NCBI GenBank assembly: GCA_965198875.1 | Contig: CBDAPU010000001.1 | Location: 2,046,001-2,110,000 of the forward strand | Length of the DNA stretch: 64,000 bases | Direction: 5' to 3' | DNA from: CBDAPU01 sp965198875 | GTDB taxonomy: Bacteria; Pseudomonadota; Gammaproteobacteria; Eutrophobiales; Eutrophobiaceae | Part shown: positions 8,422 through 17,200 of the stretch, piece by piece | Layout of the letters: each line of letters begins with the position of its first letter | Position numbering within the stretch: the first letter of the stretch is position 1 | Notes under the pieces: model-generated | The model's input: the letters and a program-made list of their open reading frames with translations, nothing else | The model's database searches: none | Told to the model about the DNA's origin: nothing | Position numbers and translations under genes: made by a program

Positions 8422-11228
8422 TGGCCGATTATAAAGAGACACTGAACCTGCCCAGGACCGCCTTTCCCATGAAAGGCAACCTGGTGCGGCGCGAGCCTGA
8501 GATGTTGAAGCGTTGGCAAACGCAGGACGTTTACGGTCAGATCAGAAAACGCAGATCGGGCAGGGAGAGATATATTTTGCACGATGGCCCTCCTTATGCA
8601 AATGGCGATATTCATATCGGCCATGCGGTGAATAAAATCCTTAAAGACATCATTATCAAATCCCATAGTCTGGATGGCTATGATTGCCCTTATGTGCCGG
8701 GTTGGGATTGTCATGGCCTGCCCATTGAGCATCAGGTAGAGAAAAAAATCGGCAAGGCGGGCGCCAAAGTAGACGCCCGTGCTTTTCGCCATGCCTGCCG
8801 TGAATATGCACAACAGCAGATCGACAAACAGACAGTCGATTTTCAGCGCCTGGGGGTGTTGGGTGACTGGGATGCACCTTACCTGACCATGGATCATCAA
8901 ACTGAGGCGAATATCGTCCGTGCCCTGGGGAAGATGATCGACGCCGGGCATTTGCTGAAGGGGTATAAGCCGGTATATTGGTGTATCGACTGTGGCTCCG
9001 CCCTGGCCGAGGCGGAAGTGGAATACCAGGATAAACACTCCCCGGCGGTGGACGTGTGTTTCCCGGTCGTTGATGCGGGCCCCCTTCTACACAGACTGAA
9101 AGTGCAGGACAAAGGCGAGGGCAGGCTCTCGGTGGTGATCTGGACAACAACTCCCTGGACATTGCCGGCAAACCAGGCGGTGGCCCTCAATCCTGAATTT
9201 GATTATGTGCTTGTGCAATGCAGCTCGCAACGTGGCAAGGAGCGATTCATACTGGCTGAGAAGTTAGCGGCCGCCGCATTGCATCGCTATGGTGTGGCGG
9301 AGCACAGCACTTTGGCGATCATCAGCGGCAAGGCGCTGGAGGGCGTAGAACTCCTGCATCCGTTCTATGAGCGCCAGGTGCCGGTTGTCCTGGCCGGACA
9401 TGTCACCCTTGAGGCGGGCACCGGTGCAGTGCATACCGCACCGGCCCATGGTGTTGATGATTTTAATGTGGGCAAACGCTATCACCTGCCCATGGATAAT
9501 CCCGTGGCGGATAACGGTTGTTTTCATGATAACACCGAGCTGTTTGCCGGTGAGCATGTGTTCAAGGCGAATGCACATATCGCCCAGGTGCTCATGGATA
9601 GGAACAACCTGCTGGCAAAGAGCCCGATCAACCACAGCTACCCCCATTGCTGGAGACATAAATCGCCGGTTATTTTTCGCGCAACGCCCCAATGGTTTTT
9701 CAGTATGGATGAGCATGGCTTACGAAGAGAAGCATTGCGGGAAATCGATAATGTGAAATGGCTGCCTGACTGGGGCAAGGGACGGATAAAGGCAATGATC
9801 GCCGAGCGCATGGACTGGTGTATTTCACGGCAACGTACCTGGGGTGTGCCGATAGCGGTACTGGTGGATAAAACATCCGGTGAATTGCATCCGCACACGG
9901 CGGCACTAATTGAAGATGTTGCCGGGAGAGTCGAGGAGACCGGCATTGACGCCTGGTTTGATCTGGAAGTAGAAGATTTACTCGGTGCCGATGGGGGGCG
10001 ATATGAAAAAGTCACGGACACCCTGGATGTGTGGTTTGACTCGGGCGTCACCCATGCTGCCGTGCTGGACAGGGATGAGCGGCTTGCCTTTCCGGCGGAC
10101 TTATATCTGGAAGGCGCCGATCAACACCGTGGCTGGTTTCAGTCTTCATTATTAACGGCGGTGGGGATGAAAAATACGGCGCCGTATCGAAGTGTGCTCA
10201 CGCACGGGTTCACCGTCGATGCCCAGGGCATGAAGATGTCCAAGTCCAGGGGCAATGTGATCGCCCCGCAGAAGGTGATGAATACACTGGGGGCGGACAT
10301 ATTGCGGCTTTGGGTGGCGGCCACCGACTACCGAAGTGAGATGCATGTCTCTGATGAGATCTTAAAACGTATGGCGGACGCCTATCGCCGGATCCGCAAC
10401 ACCGCCCGTTATTTGCTGGCCAACCTCAACCACTTTGATCCCCATAAAGACAGTGTGGGGGCCGATGCGCTGATCGATCTGGATAAATGGGTACTGGCGG
10501 AGACGATAAAGCTACAGGATGAGATCATCACCGCCTATGCCGATTATCAATTTCATCTGATTTATCAAAAACTGCATCATTACTGTGTCGTCACGTTGGG
10601 CAGTCTGTATCTCGACATCATCAAGGATCGCATCTATACCCTGCAACGCGACAGCCTGGCCAGACGTTCCGCCTGCACGGTGATGTATCATATCCTTGAG
10701 GGGTTTGTGCGCTGGCTGGCCCCCATATTGAGTTTTACCGCCGATGAGATCTGGCGTTACATGCCGGGGGAGCGCAGTGATTCGGTGTTCCTTGAGGAGT
10801 GGTATGCGGGTTTTCCTGTTGTTGATGCGGATGTACATTGGCAAACAGTGATCTGCGTGCGTGAGGAAGTGAGCAAGGAACTAGAGCAATTACGTGTTGC
10901 CGGCAAGATCGGTGCGGGCCTGGACGCTAAGGTCAAGGTCTACTGCCATGGTGAAATCAAAGGCGCACTGCAGGCATTGGAAGATGAGCTGCGGTTTGTT
11001 TTTATCACCTCCTGTGCGAGCGTCCACGCCGACGGTGATCGTCCTCAAGATGCAAAGCGGACGGCACTGGATGGGGTTTGGTTGAAAGTGGCGGCCTCTG
11101 AACATGCCAGGTGTGTGCGTTGCTGGCATCGAAGAGAAGATGTCGGCAGCCATGATACACACCCCGAGCTTTGCGGGCGTTGTGTCGTGAATGTGGATGG
11201 TGAGGGTGAGAGTCGCCATTATGCCTGA
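8421..11228 (+). CDS. ileS: Isoleucyl-tRNA synthetase
   Basis: 935 residues, class Ia. The HIGH motif is in NGDIHIGHAVNK (about 57-68), the CP1 editing domain is in the middle, and the KMSKS signature lies around residues 604-608 (GMKMSKSRGN). A C-terminal zinc-binding segment has paired cysteines (CVRCWHR and CGRC) as in bacterial-type IleS. The length equals that of E. coli IleS (938). It overlaps ribF by one base at its start and lspA by 8 bases at its end. Confidence 0.97.
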   Translation: MADYKETLNLPRTAFPMKGNLVRREPEMLKRWQTQDVYGQIRKRRSGRERYILHDGPPYANGDIHIGHAVNKILKDIIIKSHSLDGYDCPYVPGWDCHGLPIEHQVEKKIGKAGAKVDARAFRHACREYAQQQIDKQTVDFQRLGVLGDWDAPYLTMDHQTEANIVRALGKMIDAGHLLKGYKPVYWCIDCGSALAEAEVEYQDKHSPAVDVCFPVVDAGPLLHRLKVQDKGEGRLSVVIWTTTPWTLPANQAVALNPEFDYVLVQCSSQRGKERFILAEKLAAAALHRYGVAEHSTLAIISGKALEGVELLHPFYERQVPVVLAGHVTLEAGTGAVHTAPAHGVDDFNVGKRYHLPMDNPVADNGCFHDNTELFAGEHVFKANAHIAQVLMDRNNLLAKSPINHSYPHCWRHKSPVIFRATPQWFFSMDEHGLRREALREIDNVKWLPDWGKGRIKAMIAERMDWCISRQRTWGVPIAVLVDKTSGELHPHTAALIEDVAGRVEETGIDAWFDLEVEDLLGADGGRYEKVTDTLDVWFDSGVTHAAVLDRDERLAFPADLYLEGADQHRGWFQSSLLTAVGMKNTAPYRSVLTHGFTVDAQGMKMSKSRGNVIAPQKVMNTLGADILRLWVAATDYRSEMHVSDEILKRMADAYRRIRNTARYLLANLNHFDPHKDSVGADALIDLDKWVLAETIKLQDEIITAYADYQFHLIYQKLHHYCVVTLGSLYLDIIKDRIYTLQRDSLARRSACTVMYHILEGFVRWLAPILSFTADEIWRYMPGERSDSVFLEEWYAGFPVVDADVHWQTVICVREEVSKELEQLRVAGKIGAGLDAKVKVYCHGEIKGALQALEDELRFVFITSCASVHADGDRPQDAKRTALDGVWLKVAASEHARCVRCWHRREDVGSHDTHPELCGRCVVNVDGEGESRHYA

Positions 11229-11745
11229 TCCTGGACACGGCTTGAAAACAGGAAACTTAAGATGGCTTTGGCTGGTCTTGCTGGCGCTGATCCTGGATCA
11301 GTCGACAAAACATGCGGCCACCCATTGGCTGGAATACCATAACCCGCTGCCGGTGTTTGCCGGGTTTAATCTCACCCTGGTGCATAATAGCGGCGCCGCA
11401 TTTAGTTTTCTTCGTGATGCAGGTGGCTGGCAGGTGTACTTTTTTATTGCCTTAACTACCGGGATCATCATCGCCCTGTTAGTGTGGCTCAGTCGCTTGC
11501 CGGCCAATCGCGCCTGGCTTCCCTGCGCCCTGGCGCTGATCATGGGCGGCGCCCTCGGCAATCTCGTGGACAGGATCCGCTTTGGTTATGTGGTGGATTT
11601 TATTGAGATCTACTACGATAAATGGTCGTGGCCGGTGTTTAATGTCGCCGACTCTGCTATTACCATCGGTGCGCTGATGATGATCATCGACGCCCTCTGG
11701 CTGGATGAGGCCCAAGTGAGCACCCATTCCGGTAAAGCGGACTAG
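11221..11745 (+). CDS. lspA: Lipoprotein signal peptidase (signal peptidase II)
   Basis: 174 residues with four membrane helices. The aspartyl dyad is expected at D126 (GYVVDFI) and D144 (FNVADSA), within the conserved GNLVDR and FNxADS blocks. It cleaves prolipoprotein signal peptides after lipid attachment. The ATG at 11221 overlaps the ileS stop by 8 bases; the frame is open further upstream, but that part lies inside ileS. The window contains several candidate lipoprotein substrates. Confidence 0.95.
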   Translation: MPDPGHGLKTGNLRWLWLVLLALILDQSTKHAATHWLEYHNPLPVFAGFNLTLVHNSGAAFSFLRDAGGWQVYFFIALTTGIIIALLVWLSRLPANRAWLPCALALIMGGALGNLVDRIRFGYVVDFIEIYYDKWSWPVFNVADSAITIGALMMIIDALWLDEAQVSTHSGKAD

Positions 11746-11934
11746 CTGTTGCATGAGCAAAGCAAGGCAAGATGGTGAATTATCCATGTAGGATTAACCC
11801 CTTAAATATCCCCGAGGTTGTCTGTCTGCACAGGGGGGGTTAGTGAGAGATGATTTAAGAGAACAATGGCAATAGTCACCGCCCGCCACTCAGTATAAGA
11901 TGTCGCCCATTCTGATATTCAAGGTGAGTTTATG

Positions 11935-12882
11935 ATGCAAATTACATTAGCCAATCCCCGCGGTTTTTGCGCTGGTGTTGATCGTGCGATTGAGATAGTC
12001 GAACGGGCGCTGGAGTTGTTCGGCGCCCCGGTCTATGTGCGCCATGAGGTCGTGCATAACAAGTATGTGGTCAACACATTGCGCGATAAGGGCGCCGTGT
12101 TTGTAGAGGAACTGGATGAAGTCCCGGATGAGTCCACCGTCATATTCAGCGCACACGGGGTATCGAAGAAGGTCAGGGCGGTGGCCAGCCAACGAAAGTT
12201 GCGGGTTTATGACGCCATCTGCCCACTGGTCACAAAAGTGCACATGGAAGTGGATCGCTATCAGGACGAGGGCAGGGAATGTATCCTGATCGGCCATGCC
12301 GGTCACCCGGAAGTGGAGGGAACCCTGGGTCAGTATCGTCCGGCAAACGGTGATGGTGGTATGTATTTAGTCGAGTCGGTCAAAGATGTTGACAGCCTGA
12401 AGGTGAAGAACCCGCAGTTCCTTGCCTTTGTGACGCAAACTACCCTGTCGATGGATGATACGGCCGAGGTCATCGATGCATTACGTAAACGCTTTCCCAC
12501 CATAGTGGGACCGAAAAAAGAAGATATCTGTTACGCCACACAAAACCGCCAGGATGCGGTGAAAAAATTAACCGCCGATTGCGATCTGATCCTGGTTGTC
12601 GGCTCGCAGAACAGCTCCAATTCCACCCGCTTGATGGAGATCTCCCAGAAGAAGGGGGTGCCGGCCTATCTCATAGATAACGCAGCGGAGATCCAACTGC
12701 AATGGCTGGAGGGTAAAGCCAATATTGGCCTCACGGCCGGGGCCTCCGCCCCGGAGGTGCTGGTGGAAGAGGTCATAGAGAAGTTAAAAGACTGGGGCGC
12801 CAACACCGTCACCGAAGCGCCGGGGATCCGTGAAAGTGTGGTCTTCTCTTTGCCCAAAGAATTACTGGTAGAGCAGGCTTAA
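11935..12882 (+). CDS. ispH: 4-hydroxy-3-methylbut-2-enyl diphosphate reductase
   Basis: 315 residues from the ATG at 11935. That start is preferred over 11932 because AAGGTGAG at 11921-11928 then has 6-base spacing and the N-terminus becomes the standard MQITLANPRGFCAGV. The three iron-sulfur cysteines are C12, C96 (DAICPLV) and C199 (DICYATQ). It is the last step of the MEP isoprenoid pathway, making IPP and DMAPP, which feed IspB. The fkpB gene that usually lies between lspA and ispH is missing. Confidence 0.96.
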   Translation: MQITLANPRGFCAGVDRAIEIVERALELFGAPVYVRHEVVHNKYVVNTLRDKGAVFVEELDEVPDESTVIFSAHGVSKKVRAVASQRKLRVYDAICPLVTKVHMEVDRYQDEGRECILIGHAGHPEVEGTLGQYRPANGDGGMYLVESVKDVDSLKVKNPQFLAFVTQTTLSMDDTAEVIDALRKRFPTIVGPKKEDICYATQNRQDAVKKLTADCDLILVVGSQNSSNSTRLMEISQKKGVPAYLIDNAAEIQLQWLEGKANIGLTAGASAPEVLVEEVIEKLKDWGANTVTEAPGIRESVVFSLPKELLVEQA

Positions 12883-12904
12883 ATAGCGCCTTCTGTCAAG
12901 ACTC

Positions 12905-12999
12905 TTTTCTTAGCGACAACCCTGTTGGTCTCGCACTCGCATCCTTGTGTGTTGTCTTTAATACTGCGGCTCTCCGTGCGCTTATGCCCCGCTCTCACA
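12905..12999. repeat. Dispersed intergenic repeat R1, copy B
   Basis: Second copy of the repeat at 5363-5450, between the converging ispH and glutaredoxin-like genes. The shared core runs through CATCCTTGTGTGTTGTCT, CTGCGGCTCTCCGTGCGC and CTCTCAC. It is diverged but colinear with copy A. Confidence 0.6.
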
Positions 13000-13054
13000 A
13001 GAGGGTTTGTAGGAACACGCTTAAACGCCATTGCTGATCGGGCGCTAAAGTCTT

Positions 13055-13525
13055 TCAGTTACCCGCACCCGTTTCAGGGGTGGGCACGCCGAGCGCATTT
13101 AAGCCCGCTAACAACTTATCCCGATTATAACCGACGATGGCCTGATCACCGATGATCACAGTGGGGACTTTGAGCGCACCCACTTTTTCCTTTAGCTCAT
13201 TTTGATATTCGGTGTTCTCATTAACGTCTTTTTCCGTGATCCGTATGTTTCTGGCGCTCATGAGTTCTTTTATCTCATCACAGCCATCGCATTCGGCAAT
13301 ACGATACAAGATGACGGGGCCGGTGAAAACGGCTCGACCCTGGGCGCTACTACCACGGGTATGGTATTTTTTTGACCCCACCTCTTCTGCGCCGGGCGGG
13401 CAACGATCCTGAAATGTGACGTTGCCCTGCTCATCCTCGCATTGAACCACCGTCACCGCCTGAGCGGCTTGAAACAACATAACCGCCAAACACAGGTAAC
13501 ACAGCCTCAGTGTCAAATCATTCAT
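13055..13525 (-). CDS. Secreted DUF4124-glutaredoxin fusion protein
   Basis: 156 residues. A signal peptide (1-23, ending AQA) leads into a short DUF4124-like segment (VVQCEDEQGNVTFQDRCPPG) and then a glutaredoxin-like thioredoxin fold with a CDGC redox motif (C79-C82) and a cis-proline loop VPTV. The start at 13525 is fixed by AGGAGG 8 bases upstream; the open frame reaches 13552. It is likely a periplasmic thiol-disulfide protein. It lies 31 bases after another DUF4124 gene and downstream of pilY1, so a role in folding Cys-containing pilus or surface proteins is possible but inferred. Confidence 0.8.
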   Translation of the reverse strand: MNDLTLRLCYLCLAVMLFQAAQAVTVVQCEDEQGNVTFQDRCPPGAEEVGSKKYHTRGSSAQGRAVFTGPVILYRIAECDGCDEIKELMSARNIRITEKDVNENTEYQNELKEKVGALKVPTVIIGDQAIVGYNRDKLLAGLNALGVPTPETGAGN

Positions 13526-13556
13526 CGCGCTTTTCCTCCTGTTGTTGACCATTCAA

Positions 13557-14027
13557 TCACTTGCAATGCTCGCTGATGTAATCGTTTGTTTTTTTAAGCT
13601 CCGAAAGCCGTTGCTCCTCGGGCAGTCTGGTGTATGTGCCGTCTTTCGCTATCGCATTCACCCGCGGCGCCCGGTAGCTGTCGCGACGCCGCTTCGCATC
13701 CGCACAGCGTCTTTCTCTGGCCTTCATCTTCGCATCGGCCTGTTGTTGTTCCGCCGCCTGCTTCCTGCGCGCATCCGCACGGCTATCTATGCCCTCGAGT
13801 TTCTCCTTCAACGCCTCCTCGGCAGCGGCGGCGTCCACCCGGGGCGGTGGTTTAATCAGCGCCGCCTCCACACCATCGGGGGGCGGGTTTTGCGTGTAGT
13901 GAACATTGCCCTCGGCGTCGACCCATTTATAGATCTCAGCCATCACCGGCGCAGAGAGACAGGCCAGTAAAACAACACCGCCACAGACAACACGCCTCAT
14001 CGTCTCGCCTTTTTCTCTCTTAAACAT
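13557..14027 (-). CDS. Secreted DUF4124 domain protein
   Basis: 156 residues. A signal peptide ends near residue 30 (APVMA), followed by the DUF4124 signature EIYKWVDAEGNVHYTQNPPP. The rest is a charged, Ala/Arg/Lys-rich, probably coiled-coil segment with QQQ and a C-terminal Cys. The start at 14027 has GGAGG 6 bases upstream; an ATG at 14000 is the alternative. DUF4124 proteins are common periplasmic proteins of proteobacteria with no assigned biochemical role. It is probably co-transcribed with the glutaredoxin fusion gene. Confidence 0.8.
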   Translation of the reverse strand: MFKREKGETMRRVVCGGVVLLACLSAPVMAEIYKWVDAEGNVHYTQNPPPDGVEAALIKPPPRVDAAAAEEALKEKLEGIDSRADARRKQAAEQQQADAKMKARERRCADAKRRRDSYRAPRVNAIAKDGTYTRLPEEQRLSELKKTNDYISEHCK

Positions 14028-14090
14028 AGCGCCTCCTGCCCATGCCTGAAAGCCGACTTCTTCCATGCACTGTCATCCATCCCTTAAAAG

Positions 14091-14152
14091 CCGTCACCAA
14101 ACACGGTGATGCGAGATAAGCGCTACAAGAACATCGGGAGTGATGTTGAACA
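14091..14152. repeat. Dispersed intergenic repeat R2, copy A
   Basis: Between pilY1 and the DUF4124 gene. It ends in AAGAACATCGGGAGTGATG followed by TTGAACA, closely matching AAGAACATCGCCGGGGGTGATG followed by TTGAACA at 36239-36266. The preceding 40 bases are also similar (TAAAAGCC, CACGGT, GCGAGA). Confidence 0.5.
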
Positions 14153-14206
14153 CTGGCCTGATTAAGGACGTGATGAGTATAAAAAAGCATTTCGGCGCCC
14201 TTATCG

Positions 14207-17200
14207 CTAGTCCGTCCAGTATGATTTGAAGGTCTGGTTTCCAGCGGATATCATCTCCCCCGTAAAACCTGCGCCGGAGGATTGCAGTACGACAATGCCG
14301 TGCTCCGAGAAGATGGCGCCGCTTTCAGATACGATCCCGGCCCCCGCAATATAGCTACGATCGGCCACTGGCTCCAGGGCGCCGTCTTCATCCTCATCGG
14401 TTACCGCGGCGGCGGATAAAATATCCATGCGAAAACCCCTGCTTCGCCCGATGTTCGCCGCACAGGAATCGGCAGGCTCACCGCTATAGGGCTGGTAGCT
14501 GCTGAACAGCAGTTGCCCGGCGATGACGCGCGCTTCCCTCACCACCTTCTCGCCGTTTGCGCCATCGGCCTCGGTCAGGTCAATATACCAACCGGTGGAT
14601 GAGAGATGCGTTGTATTCTCGGAGTCTAACACCTCGTTTGAGACATCAATTAAATCGCCTACATCATCATGATTGATCGGCTCGCCGCTGGTGAGGTTGT
14701 TTCCGTCGCTCCCGCCGCCGGATTTGGCCGGGTAGCCGACGGCAAGGTGATCCTCGTCACGGGCCGACATTCTGCCGACCGTCCTGTCGCGAAAGGCATA
14801 GAAGCGATCTCGCACATGGGCGCCCGCCGGTATTGAGGGGGCGAGATCCAATGGGTTGGTCACATCACCGCTACCGATAAAGACATAATCATACTCACCA
14901 TTGGAGGCATCGGAGAACGCCTGATCCCGAACCTGCACCACCACCGGCTCGGTCATGAAACGGCGTTGATCGGCCACATTGGCCGCATCGGAAATAGCGG
15001 CCAGCCTGCCAATCACGGTTTTGCCCTCGTTGATAGACGCATTAGTCGCTATACCGCCATCCGCTGCAATATCGAGCCCCAGATCCACTCGAAAGATCTG
15101 CCCGCCCGTATCCGCTGCGTAGATGCGATCATCGAATCCATCGCCGTCATTATCAAAGACGATCAGCGAGGCGGCGAAGGCGTGTCGCATGTCCGGTATG
15201 TGGATATCGGTGCTGTCCACATCGGTGCCGCTGATCACCAGCAGTTTCTCACCCGTATCAGCATCAACGATAAAAATGCCGTTGCCTTCATTGGTTGCGC
15301 CACCGAAGCGCTCATCCAGGTCGGGATCATAGCCGCCGCCCATGATCAGCACCTCCTTCGAGATGAACTCATCAGCGCCGCCCGGGCCGGTGCCTGCGCT
15401 CCTTAGCCGGATTGTCGCCAGCCTGGGCTCTGACCAGGTCTGCCCCAGGCGCTCATAACCCTCGCTACCGCCATCTATGCGCCAGAGGAACTTGGGCTGG
15501 ATAAGGCTCGGCTCCCCGGCGCCGCCTCGGTTATTGGTAATCACGCTGTTTGGGGTGATATCCAGGGCGTAGAGGAACCGCCCGCCGCGACGGTTACCGA
15601 TATAGATATGGACGAAATCACTCAAGGCGTCGTCCTCGGGGTTGGGATCAATAATGCCGTCATTGTTTGCATCAAACACGCGCAACGTGGCGGTCAAATC
15701 CAGGCCATAGATATGCGGGCCGGAGGCATTGTCGAATATATCCGGTTGCTGATCCAGCATGGCGGCCGGCATGAAGACCCATTCTTCCTCGCCGGTTTCT
15801 GCATTTAGCATGTGTAGCCCGCCATCGTTGGTGCCGAAGAAGATCTTGTCATAGAAGGTCTCGATAACGCCGTCCGTGCCCTCATTGCCGGTTGCATCTC
15901 GCAAATCGGCGCCACCGTAAGTGACGACAACCGGCTGGCTGTGCAGCACATCGAAGATAGACCAGTGGGTGGTATCACTGGGATCGGTAGCGCCGTCCGT
16001 ATCGCTCACTTTGCCCAGCATCCAGAGCATACGCTCCGCACAATCGGAGTCGGCCTGGGTAGAGGGCGTCGGGCATACCCGCTGGCGCACCGGGGCGAGA
16101 TTCCCGCTACCCCAGTTATTGTGCGTGATCCTGAATCCGGGGGCAGTGGCGAGATTGGTATCGACAGGCGGGGGCGCATTGTTGGCGGTCGTCTCGGTGT
16201 AGATCACCCGGTCCCGGTAATCATCCAGCCGTTGTCCCGCCCCGCCTTCCGTGGTCTCGGCGCCATCCTCGCCAACGCTCCAGAGGCTTCGGGCCGTCTC
16301 TCTAATTTGCCCCCTGGCGTCAAGCGCACTGTTGCCGGTGGCGTCGAGCACATCCCCCAGGGTGCATTCATCACCGCTGTCCGGCTCGCCGTCCGCATCC
16401 GGATCAACACATAGCCGGTATTTTTTCACGTTACCAAACCAGCGCTGTGAGAATGCCGGTGTAAACATCCCGAAGTAGAGCACATCACGGGTCTCAAGGC
16501 TTGCAAACTGGTTGGTCGCCAGGGCCGGCGCCACGAAGGCGGTGGGCTCATCCACCACCTCGGCGAAAATCTCACTAAATACCTGCAATAATTCAGTGGC
16601 GGTGTTGGCCGAGCGGAAACCCTGGGTACTGCCGCTGCCTTTTTCCGCCATGTCTCTGAGGAACTGCACCGGAGCGGGGCTGTCCAGGTTGAAGGCCACA
16701 GTGTAGGTGGTGACGTTCTGATCATTGGCCAGGGTATCGACCTGATCGTTTTCGAACAGGGCCCCGGCCAGGTCAACACCACATTGATCTGCCGGGCTAT
16801 AAGCATCGCCCGCACCATTTTCAGTGGCGCAGTCGACGCCATCCAGGAACTCATACTTGATCTCATCGAGCACATTTAAATTATTCAAGTTGCCCAGGGG
16901 GGTGCCTAAATCATTGGCGAAGCCATCCGTCAGCAACACCTGATAGTTCTTCTGGCAATCCAGGCTGGATGAGAACGGGCTGATGTAGCGGGGTGCGCCA
17001 AGTATCCGCCGGCCACAGGTGCGCCTGTCGCCCATGCAACCGGGCTCTCTCTCTACGCCAAACTCATCAGTGGGAAAGGGATTGGTTGCGTTGATGTTGG
17101 CGCCATTGCAACTGCCCGGCGCATCACAATAACTGGCCGGGTGGCTGAGATGGGTCCTGGCCCGATCCGAGCTTTTTTCCCTGCCGTATTTGACCGCACC

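Noticed and set aside
8656..9171. Long minus-strand frames inside ileS
   Set aside because: Shadows of a certain housekeeping gene; no independent start signals or similarity.
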